This document shows, piece after piece, positions 12,723 through 24,700 of a stretch of 64,000 nt of DNA (positions are counted from its first letter, which is position 1; each line of letters opens with the position of its first letter). The position numbers and the translations under genes were made by a program. Origin of the DNA: Costus lasius (lineage: Eukaryota; Streptophyta; Magnoliopsida; Zingiberales; Costaceae); NCBI GenBank assembly GCA_027563935.2, contig CM050446.2:129741608-129805607 (forward strand), given 5' to 3'. The notes under the pieces are model-generated. The model worked only from the letters and a program-made list of their open reading frames with translations. It had not been told where the DNA came from and searched no databases.

Positions 12723-15700
12723 ATGGCGTTGGCCCCCACCGCAAAGGTGGTTGTGGGCTCTATAGCTTTTGGGATCTTCTGGACCTTGGCCGTCTTCCCC
12801 GCGGTCCCATTCCTGCCAGTTGGGAGGACCGCCGGTTCTCTCCTCGGCGCCATGCTCATGGTCATGTTCCGAGTCATATCCCCCGACGAAGCCTACGCCG
12901 CGATCGACCTCCCGATCCTCGGCCTCCTCTTCGGCACCATGGTGGTGAGTGTGTTTCTTGAAAGAGCCAACATGTTTAAGCACTTGGGCACGCTGCTCTC
13001 ATGGAAGAGCAGAGGTGGCAAGGACTTGCTGTTCCGAGTCTGCATCATTTCTGCCATTTCAAGTGCTCTGTTCACTAACGACACTTCCTGCGTGGTTCTC
13101 ACTGAGTTCGTCCTTAAAATAGCCCGGCAGAACAACTTGCCGGCACAGCCGTTCCTCTTAGCGCTCGCTTCGAGTGCTAACATCGGCTCTTCGGCCACTC
13201 CCATCGGGAACCCCCAAAACTTAGTTATAGCCGTACAAAGTGGGATTCCTTTTGGGAAGTTTGTGTTGGGTATTATCCCCGCGATGCTTGTTGGGGTGCT
13301 TGTGAATGCCGGCATTCTGTTGACGTACTACTGGAAGTTGTTGTCCAATGAAAAGGATGTGGAAGTGGCGGATGTAGCTGCGGCTGATGGGATCAGAGAA
13401 CAGTATGTCACCGCTCATCGCTTCTCGCCCGCAACGATGTCGCATATCAGCTTGCCTGGTATTCAAGATTCCAATGTAGTTGATTCTATTGTACTATGCT
13501 CATCAACTAATGTCGATGCCGGGCAGGTCGAGACTTTGAGAAATAGGATAACTTCAAGTGAAATTGGCATAAATGAGCCGAAATTGGCATCGAATGGAGC
13601 TCTTCCGAAAAAAGAGGAGGATTTATTGTCTAGTACATATGAGAGAAGTGGCAGCTTAATGAAAGGGATGAGGGATGGGTCTTTCTTCTTGTCTGAGGAA
13701 AAGGACGTTCCGATGGAGAGGTGGAAGGTCCTTCTTTGGAACGGATGTGTCTATTTTGTGACTCTTGCGATGCTCATTGCCCTTCTGATGGGTGTAAACA
13801 TGTCGTGGTCTGCAATTACCGCAGCTCTTGCTCTCATTGTACTTGATTTCAAGGATGCCCGTCCTTGTCTAGAGAAGGTAATTTTCCTTTGCTAATAGTG
13901 GCATCAACATGAAAATTAAAAATATTAATACCAGCTTTATTCAAAATGCAACTTGTTAGAGGCAAGATTGTCTGCTCAAACGAGCTTATTTCCAAATAAT
14001 AAGAAGTTTATTTTTATACTATTGTTTTCTTTCGATTTAACTTCTTTTTATGAGATCAACTTGATTAAGATTGTAGATAAAGTTGTCAATATACTCCAGG
14101 TTTCCTATTCGCTATTAATATTCTTCTGTGGAATGTTCATCACTGTTGATGGCTTTAACAAAACTGGCATACCAAGCGCTTTGTGGGATTTCATGGAACC
14201 ATATGCACGGATAGATACTGCTGGCGGGACTGCTGTGCTTGCTGCCGTTATTCTTTTTCTCTCCAATGTTGCCTCCAATGTACCAACTGGTATGTTAGTT
14301 TTCACCTATAAATTTTTAAAGTCGGTTCTCATAGATAATGCAATATTGAGTACTACTGCTTCTTTTGTCTTTCTTTTTTTTAATAAACTTTTTTTTCTTG
14401 CAAATGCTATTATTAAAGTGAAAGTTATATGTCATGTTCATTTTTCTAGTATTCCTGAAATTGACAATAGCCAGTTAAGTGATGGATCTAACATTTCTTT
14501 TCTATTTAGGTTTCATGAATGGGTCAACATAGTATCTAATTCTTAGAGGAAAGAAGCCTCTGTTTTCTAGCATTCCTAAAAAAGGACAATTGAATGAAAA
14601 ATCAGAGTTATTGTAGAAAAATAATGAAGGTCTTACCTGAGACAATTAAAAGTGGTGGAAGAGCTATCAAAAATAATTGTTAAAAGAGGAAGAAGATGCT
14701 AAGAGGTTGGAAAGTACTTTATTATGTCTGTCGAGGAATAAAACCAATCTTACGAGCCCTTCCATACATAACTAGGGTTAATTGGACATATTTCTCCCAA
14801 TGCGAATACAAATTGTTGAAAGTTGAAACATAATAAATTTAGTAGTGATGATGTACTTGGTGGTTCTTCCACACTCAAGATTTTGATTTGGTACTATTTT
14901 GAGGAATATTTTGAATAATGGATGACAAAGTGCATGTTTCTTTCCCTGAAGGATTTTTTTTTCTTGTTTGTTTGCTCTTGATGTTACAATATCAAAGAGA
15001 GGTGTATAACGATTTAAATTGAAAACTATTTAGGCATTTTTTAAGAGAGGACTAGAAGCTACCAAAATAAATTTAAATTCAGAGTTTAAGATAGTTAGTA
15101 TGGTTGCCACACTACCGTCAAGCATGGTTTTAAAAACTAGTCAGGCAGCTCGGTCTAGTTTAGGGATGGCAACTGGGTAACTATTTAGCCAGTACCCAAA
15201 CCCGTTTAAAGGTAATCGGGTACATGTTATTCGGCTTCGGGTAGGGTAGGGGTAGTTCATATGCTACCCGAGTCAGGTTCGGGTAGTATAGGGCGGATAC
15301 CCATTACCCAAATCCAATTATATTTATTTATTTATCTACTAAAAATTATAATCTTTTTAATATATTAGTCAGGTTTATGGGTATTTGTTTTACCCTACCC
15401 GAAATTTAACCATTCTTAAGGTTTTGATAGGGTCGGGTACTCGAATTTTAATTGGATAACCATATATATAAATTGAAATTTTATATGCTAGATATTTAAG
15501 TCAGGTATTTATAGGGTTCGGGTATTAAACAAGTAGTTAAATTTTTAATATGGTAGGGTACGGGTAGGGGATTTAAAAAATAAATGGCTAGTTATTCGAG
15601 TATGGGTAGTAGAAGAGTTATTCAGGTTAGGGTACACATAGTATGAAAAATACGGGTACCATATCTGCTGGCATCCCTAGTCCGGTTAGCTACCAGACTA

Positions 15701-18700
15701 GTATGAACTGTATATACCGACACCGTGCTACAGTGATTTTGTGCATACCAACCTATGCTATAGTGAAATTAGTCTCGTCTCGGACTAGCATAACTGGACC
15801 GAAATTTCAAACACTGATGTCAAGTTTTGGGCCCATGTAGTTGCTGTTACACAACAATTGCATGACACCGGTAGTGTCAAATCTCATATGCGCTAATTTA
15901 GCATGGAGTCTTAGGTCTCTAGTCAATGTTTTATGGTTCATAGACCGTATTAAGAAGGTCAAGTCATAGAGAAGAATAATTATTTTCTTATCAAAAATAT
16001 TAGAATTTAAACTTATAGTTCATGTTTATACTAAAAAATATCTTATTCATGTAGTAGACAAATAGGGTCTTCAGTTGGAATATTTAAATAGGAGAAATAT
16101 CCTGTGCTGGATAAATGTTAAAATTAATGAACTCAGCTTTTTGCCTATTTCCCATGAATGGTTGCCTTTACTCCTGAACTCTAGGGCATCAATTACTTAA
16201 GGATAAGTGAATTTGAGGAAGCATTCAAATTTCCTTTGCAATTCTTAAGCTGCAAAACTTGTCTCCAGCTATACTGATCATACGAAACCAGTTCATTCAC
16301 TATTTTTCACTGTTTTGATCTTTTAAAGTTTATTATATTAGCTCATATTTCTAACACCAGCATTTCTTGTCGTTTAGTTGCTTTTCCAAAATGAACATTT
16401 TTTGGCAAGCTGATATTGCACTTGATTTTTTGTTGGTTAACGGTTCCAACCATGCCCGAGAGCTTATAGTGTGAACCAAAAAGATGCAAGAGTTAGATGA
16501 GAAAAGCTTAGGATCTTTTACATAATACTGGATTAAAACCACTTGCATAAGCTTTATAACATATGAGTTATGGTCTACAAATAGATGTAATATTAGATAA
16601 GCATTTCCCAGAAATGCAAAAGCTATAAGCCTACGACTAATACCTCGTGTCATGTTAGTCGGTCCTTTGGTTTTAGGCATTTTTTGACCTGCCAAACAAC
16701 ATACAATCAAAATTTATTTAGCAAAAAACTTTTCCATATATCATTATCTTCAAATTATGTTTGAAGTATAACATGCCTGTACTCTGAAGTGTTTTTCTAT
16801 GCCAAAATTACATTATGTTTATCTCAATTTTTTTATTTGGCAGTCTACAGTAACCATCAAGATTATATAATATGTATGGCTCTGAAGACCTGTCTTCTTT
16901 TATCTATTTATTCTCCTTCTCAAATCTTGATTAGGGATGTATCATACATATTGAATTTGTTTAATGGAATTTGTCATAATGCACCTTGCTACGACAAAAG
17001 CAGTTCATTTTGTATTGGGATTTACATGATATATACCATGATAATTTCTTATTGTTGGGAAGTCATACATTTGTTAGTGATCATAATGTGGGGATTGGAA
17101 ACTATTCAAATTACTTTGACTTTAAAATAGTTTATATGAAATATGAAAAGAAAACTCTATTAATATTTATGGCCCAGTGAACTTACTAGCTTTTGCATAA
17201 ACATTTTATAGTGAGCCACCACTCGATGTCAATCCTATTTAAGTTGTGAGTTGGTTTCTCACTAGTAGTTTTTAACACATGAACTTGATAATTACAAGAA
17301 TGAGTAATCTACTTTCATCATTAGCAATGCCAAACATGCAGCCCACGAGTTGGCCCTCGAACTTAAAAAGACTGCATATTTTAATATTCTAACTGAGATG
17401 ACACTCCTTCAATTTATAATCAGCCAGTATAAAGAAAATTATATAGTGTACTAAGTGAAACAAAATAGATGGGAGTATATGAGTGTATACGCATACTAGA
17501 AATGTGTTTTTGCAATGCGAGCTAGAAACTATGGAGTGGAAAGTAAGTTATTAATGAATAGGTGTATTAGTGGTATAAGTCATGATTTATTTGGTGTTTA
17601 ACAAATCATATTACTGGGTACTAGGTAGTTATCATATCATGTTTCTGGGTAGTAAGTGTCTAAAATTTACATATATAGTTTAGTTTTTCCTAATATTCTT
17701 ATCTTTGTTTAGCACAAATTTTATTTCTTGCTGAAATCTCTTTTCTCCCTCTCTTTTTATTCATATCAGGTGCCAATTTGATATTATAGTTAACCTAACC
17801 CCTTTCTTCTTTCTTTCATTTCTCCCCTGTCTCTCAACTCATTGTAGCCAACCAATCCTCTCACATGAATTCACCATTCTTGTCATCCACAAGCATCCTC
17901 ATCTACTATTTAGGTTCCTTGTCACGCTGATACGGGAAGGAAATCCAGAAATCTATTAAGAAGCGTAACAAGAACTACAATATCCTCAACCAGTAGCTCC
18001 GGCGAGATCAGATTTGTCAAAACATTATAATAAGATAGCCTGCCCTAACAAAGACCCTCATCCCCTCTTAAGTACCTCCCCTGGGTCGACTATGCTTGAC
18101 CCGGATATTACGGAACTGGTCCAGCCCTGGTTCGACGAGTATAGACCCTCCAAACCGGAGGCCTATCCGGTTTAGTAACAATACCGTCCCCTGGAGAGTA
18201 GCCTTGTCCCCAAGGCTGTCAAGAAACTCTGGAAACTGCTCCTTTAGGACCTCCACATCCTCCCAAGTCGTGTCCTCGTCTGGCTTGGCTGACCAGCGAA
18301 CCAACCACTACTCTGTAGCTGTATTGCCATATACAATGCTTCGTGATGCTAGCACCTTCTCAGGGACACAGGGTAACGGCAGTCCCTCCTCGAAGTCCGC
18401 TGGAAAAGTGGCTTCTGCTTCTCCGTACCCCACTGCTCGTTTCAATTGAAGATACATGAAACACCGGATGAACCCGGGATCCAATAGGTAGTAACAGACG
18501 ATATGCAACCTGGTCTACTTTCTTATCAATGCGAAAAGGACCAAAATAGTGGGCTGCCAATTTCTGATTTATCCGCCTAGCCACGGAATGCTGACGATGG
18601 GGTCGTAACTGGACATATACCAAGTCACCGATAGCAAATGAAATGTCCCTCCGATGATCATTTGCTGATTTTGTCATTCTCTGTTGAGCTCGCCTTAAAT

Positions 18701-21700
18701 TGTGCTGAAGTTGTTTCAGGATTTCATCCCTGTCCAGTTCTTTTTCCACGGTATCAACCGCCGACTCTCCTAAGACATAGCGCTGCAGTGCCGGGGGAGG
18801 TCGCCCATAGACCACATGAAAAGGAGTCGTGCCCGCGGCGGACTGGTAGCTGGTATTGTACCAATATTCAGCCCAGTGTATCCAGTTAGCCCATTCCCGC
18901 GGCTGTTCTGATGCGAAACAACGCAAATACGTCTCAAGGCACCTATTCAACACTTTCGATTGCCCATCTATTTCTGGGTGATAAGAGGAACTCATTCTCA
19001 GCACGGTCCCCTGTAATTTAAAAATTTCTGATCAGAAATAGCTAATGAAAATTGGATCCCTATCACTGACGATCGATCTGGGTACCCCATGTAACCGAAC
19101 TATCTCTTTCACAAATAGAGCAGCCACCGATCTAGCCGAGAAGGGATGTTTGAGTGTTAAGAAATGTCTATATTTGGAGAGACGATCAACTACTACTAAA
19201 ATAGTGTCCACCTCTTTTGATTTCGGCAACCCTGTGATGAAATCCATCGCAACGTCCTCCCATAGTAGGTCTGGTATTGGTAGGGGTTGCAGCAATCCCG
19301 CTGGCATCGTGGCTTAATATTTTTGCCGCTGACATATCTGACATTCCACCACCTAACGATAGATGTCATTCTTCATACCCACCCAGTATACATTGTCGGC
19401 CAATCGCCGGTATGTGCGATACACTCCTGAGTACCCCCTTGTAGCCGTCTGATGACTCTCTTGAAGAAGCAACTTCACCCAATGTGACTTAGCTGGTATC
19501 ACTACTCAACCCTTGTTGAAAAGCCGCCCTTGGACTAATTCATATGCAGTGGGTAAAGATGGTTGACGTTCCAATTTCTCCTTAATGGCTACCAACACTT
19601 GATCTTGCTGGATTTCACGGTGAATCTCCTCCATGTCCATCCAAATTGGCTTCGAGATGGCTTTCAATGTGGCCGGCTCTGGTATCCTAGACAAGGCATA
19701 TGCGGTGCCATTTAACACCCCCGATTTATAGGTTACTTCCAGGTCGTATCCGAGTAACTTTGCTAACTAGTTCTGTTGATCCGGTGTAGTGATGCGTTGC
19801 TCCAAGAGATGTCTAAGGGCCTTTTGATCAGTCAACACTTGGAATTTTCGTCCTAGTAGATAGGGCCGCCAATGCTGTATCGCCAAGACCAGAGCCATAA
19901 GCTCCTTCTCGTACGTGGACTTGGCTAAGTTTGCCTCTGATAGACCTTTGCTAAAGTAAGCCAAAGGTCTTCCCTTCTGCATGAGAACTGCTCCAATGCC
20001 TCTCCCCAACGCATCACACTCAACAGTGAACTTCTCATCGAAATCTGGCAACCCAAGGATGGGGGCCGTAGTCATCACAGTCTTTAACTTTTCAAAAGCT
20101 GTCTGTGCTTCTGCCCCCAGCTGAATCCTCCTTCTTGAGTAAGTCAGTGAGTGGTCGAGCAATCTTTCCATAGTCCTTGACAAACCTCCGGTAGTATCCA
20201 GTCAAACCCAAAAATCCCCGTACCTCCTTAACCATCATCGGTGCAGGCCACTGGCGTACGCTAGACACCTTCCTGGGGTCCATGGCTACCCCCCAGGACA
20301 GATCACATGACCCAGATATTCGACTTGGTGTTGCCCAAAACTGCATTTTTATTTGTTGGCTATAAACTTGCCCACTTGTAATACTTCCAAGGTGATCCTC
20401 AAGTGTTCTAGGTGTTGTTCTCACGTGGAGCTATACACCAAAATATCATAAAAAAATACTAAGAAAAACTTTCGTAAGTATGGGCGAAAAGTGTCATTCA
20501 TCACCGCTTGGAAGGTGGCAGGAGCATTCTTTAGGCCAAAAGGCATTACCCGGAATTCATAGTGACCAGAATGGGTTCTGAAAGCCGTCTTGTGCACATC
20601 TTCTACTCTCACCTTGATTTGATGGTAGCCTGCTCGCAGATCGATCTTAGAAAAGTATTTTGCACCCTGTAACTCGTCAATTAATTCTTCAATAACTGGA
20701 ATAGGGTACTTATCGGGGACAGTGATGGAGTTAAGAGCTCGATAGTCCACGCAAAACCTCCAACTACCATCTTTTTTCTGGACGAGAATGACCGGTCTAG
20801 AAAAAGGGCTTGAGCTCGGTTGGATGATGCCGGCCACTAACATTTCTTGAACTAAACGCTCCATTTCATTCTTCTGGTGGTGCGCATACCGGTAGGGTTT
20901 TACCCTCACCGGTCCTTCTCCTGGTTGAGTCACAATAGCATGATCCAGGTCCCTTGGTGGGGGAAATAAGCTTTGTTCGGCAAAAACCCTTGAGTACCTC
21001 TGTAGTAGCTCCTGCAATTCCTGATCCTGTTGGGTGGTTAATTCATGAGGGGGAACCCTTGTGTCGGAGATGAGTTCAACCGCCCATATGATACCTCTAA
21101 ACTCCGTGTTCTCCTTGGAGTCCCTTTTCAAGCTCTTAACTGTTGTCAGTGTTCGCATGAGGGATTGGTCTCCCTTGATGGTGAACTCCTAGCCGTCGCC
21201 TTTCACCTTCATATATTTAAGGCCCCAGTCCACTCGTATCTCCCCCAAGGTTTCAAGCCATGCCATGCCAAGGACCAGATCAACACTGCCCAAACAGAAA
21301 AGGTATCCCTCAAGCGTGGTGGTATATCTGCCCAAGGACACTTGTAGTTCACGACATTTCCCTTGGGTCTGAATTTTCGCCCCGTCCCCTAAACTCACCC
21401 CATATGACGGGGTGGGGGTAATGGGCCACCCCTGAGCCCTGACAAGGCTTGTAGATATGAAATTATGGCTGGCCCCACTGTCAATAAGAATGGTTGTAGA
21501 GGTGCCATTGATCGTTCCTTTTAGCATCATGGTGCGCGGGCCGGTAATACCTCCCACTGAATAAAAAGAGAGCTCTATCCGCTTGCAAGTGGGTTCCCAC
21601 GGTTCAAGGTCTCCTTCAGTGGCCTCACCGCTGTCCGTCTGCAGTTGCACCCCACTATCACTAGTTCCATCTTCGTCACTGATGAGCAACAGGCGAAAAC

Positions 21701-24700
21701 TCTTAGTTCCACATTGGTGGCCCAGGTGGTACGGTTGATCGCACCGAAAACAAAGTCCCTTCTCTCGCTTGTTGACGTAATCTTGATAGGACATCATCCT
21801 ACCCTTGTGACGCACGCCACTCGAATTAGTGTTGCCCGTGTGGGATCTTTAATGACCCCCATCTTTCGTACCCATGCGATCAGGGTGGCTCACTAGGCCC
21901 ATCTTAGAACGGCTTACACATGCCCTCCTATTGCTACTTTTCATCTGAAGGAGGTTGACAGCCCTGCTAACTCGTACTCGTCTTTGAATGCCTAAATAGC
22001 CCCCTTCCGGTTTAGCTCCTTTTCTCTGACACTCCTAGCCCCTCCTTCTCCCCCTGCTGGCCGATTAACACTCGCACTCGACATTGCTCCAGCGTACGAC
22101 GGGGCGGTAGCTGGCTGGGTAGTCCCCAGCTTGTTGATGGCGTACGGGCCGAGCCCACTAATACTCTTACCAGTCGTCCCCCAAGAAGTAGGTTGCCCTT
22201 TGGATTCACCTCCCCCACAAACTTCGCGTTCAATGATCCGAGCAAGCGTCATAGCTCTCATGATGTTGGTGGGAAAAAATGCACTCACCTTTTCTCTAAT
22301 TTCGACCCTCAATCCTTTTAGAAAGAACCCCACATACTGCTGCTCCGGTAAATCAGAAATCTAGGATACTATCTCTTCATATGCTGAAATATATTGTGTA
22401 ACAGTCCTAGTTCCTTGTTCAAGCGCTGCTAAGCGTTCATAAGCTATTGTTGCCGGAAAATTGCTGTACCGTTGTAATAGTTCTTCCTTCTAGATATCCC
22501 ATGACATATTCGGTACCCTCCTTTTTAGCTATCTAAACCAGTGACCCGTTTGGCCTTCCATACTGATGAATGTCATGGGAACTTTATACTCCGCTGTAGT
22601 GCCCTAGATTTCGAAATACTGCTCAGCTCGAGCTATCCACCCTGCGGAGTTTGTGCCATCGAAACTAGGTAACTCAACACGTCGGTGGATCTACCTCCGT
22701 TCATCCCCCCCCCCATCACATCCCTCTCTGGTTCTCTTTGGCGATTCATCCCTCTACGACGGTCGTCAAGGGGAGGTCCTTGTGCATGATGCCCTAGCCC
22801 CGATTCTTGGGGGGACCAACGTTCTTCACGGGCTTGTGGAGGTCGGTAGGGTTCAGCCCGTGGGTATGGAATGCCCACGCCCTCCTCAGCTCTTCCTCCC
22901 CCACACTGAGAGCTGCTCCCCATCACGCGCGCCGCCGGTGCATCACTCCTTTTCTCCCTTGCAATCTCCGTGAGTAGGGATCTCATCTCGTCCGGGGACT
23001 CAATCTCCATTTGGCGTCGGTTTATCTCAGCGAGTTCCTCGCGCTGTAGCCGCCGCTCCTCAGCAGTCGCTAGCGACTCCAGGCGCCGGTCTTCCTCTAT
23101 CGCTTGCAGATCTGCCTGCACCGCGGTGATGTAGGTATGCAGCTCCTCCATCGTTGTTTCCAGCGCCTCAAGACGAGATTCACTTCGTGTTGTCGTCATT
23201 AGCTAACCTTGTGGTTCGATTCTTGATGCCGATCGAATCTCGCGTTGCTGTTGCAGGAGTTTCGCCGTTGCTGCTGTACGCCAAACAACTGTTCGAGAAG
23301 GATTTCGCCACCGACGAAGCTCGCCCACCTTCTCTCCGCAACTGCGTTGTCGTCTACCTCCTTTGTTCTCCACCTCGCGTCGCCACCACCCCGTGAGCTG
23401 TTGATACGGGAAGGAAATCCAGAAATCTATTAAGAAGCGTAACAAGAACTACAATATCCTCAACCGGTAGCTCCGGCGAGATCAGATTTCTCAAAACATT
23501 ACAACAAGATAGCCCGCCCTAATAAAGACCCTCATCCCCTCCTAAGTACCTCCCCCTGGGTGGGTCGGCTATGCTTGACCCGGATACTATGGAACCAGTC
23601 CAGCCCTAGTTCGACAAGTATAGACCCTCCAAACCGGAGGCCTATCCGGTTTAGTAACACACGCACGTACAATCCCTTGGCGGGACAATATGTTTGAGCA
23701 ACCAACCACCATCATGGACATTCACCATTTGCTTTGTTACATATATCATAAAATACATGCATATATTAAGTCATTAAATAAAAAAGTTAACCATTGAAAG
23801 TCATTGTAACATGCAATCACATTATCTCCCATAGTTTTCAAAAAGCAACACTACTACCTTATATCACTATTGCTGGATCTAATGATTCACTTTGCCTATC
23901 ATCATTGACATCCAAACCTTCAACCAAAGCATGCAACCAATTATATATACATTTGCACACTTTTCTACCACTTTGTGGCCTATAGGACCCACATATCATT
24001 GAAATTATTGAAATTATGAAATTATCTCATAAAGCAATACTATTACCTTATATCACTATTGCTATGTCCAATGATACCCTCACTGTCATTGTTGTCATTG
24101 CATCCCCATCATCAGTCAAAGTATGTGATTGCTATGCATACATTTGAACATTTTCCACCACTTAGTAGTCTTAAAGTACCACATGTTATTGATATTGTTG
24201 TGCCCCATCACTTATCATTTTGTCTCTTGTAGTTAGATGTCAGTGTAAGTTACTTACTTTCATCGTTCACTGACTTAGTTAGGTGGCTTTATCAACATTT
24301 AAAAAGCCAGAACTAAGCAGTATGGCCGGTTTGTATTGGTCCAGGTAAGGACTGGTACATGGACCAATGCATATTAAAGTGGAGTGGTAGACTGGACACA
24401 TCACAGGAGCAGAGTTGTAGAACCGAACGAGTTGTGGGAGCGGAGCATCGCAGGAGCAGAGGAGACGAATGAGTGGTGAGTGCAAGCAGTACTAGTCCAA
24501 GGTTGGACCTGAACATTGGTATGGATGAGTGCGAATTCGTTTGGGCTTGGGCTGGACTGGACCAGTATTTGAAATCTTGGTCTTAATTATAGTGGGATGA
24601 TAAAATCATAGACCAATGACCCACCTCTTGCTTCTAGTGGGCAAGTATAGGAAGTAAGAGGTAGGTTATTGGTTGTGATTGGCCACAGGTTGAGGGTAAA

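Larger units (their letters stand above)
17928..23659 (-). mobile_element. Reina-like chromovirus (Ty3/gypsy LTR retrotransposon), defective
   Basis: A 5,732-bp element with LTRs 17928-18180 (3' LTR, 253 bp) and 23402-23659 (5' LTR, 258 bp). On the minus strand the LTRs start TGTTACTAAACCGG and end CCCGTATCA. Flanks are CACGC on both sides. Order on the minus strand: gag, CCHC knuckle, protease, reverse transcriptase, RNase H, integrase, chromodomain. Small size, short LTRs and a chromodomain fit the Reina lineage; the lineage call is by resemblance only. By eye the two LTRs differ at roughly 14 positions plus a short indel, mostly transitions, so the insertion is not recent. Multiple stops and frame breaks make it non-autonomous. 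It lies antisense within the LSI2-like intron. Confidence 0.93.

Noticed and set aside
16351..16710. 119-codon frame on minus strand in LSI2-like intron
   Set aside because: AT-rich, no similarity to known proteins, no exon context.
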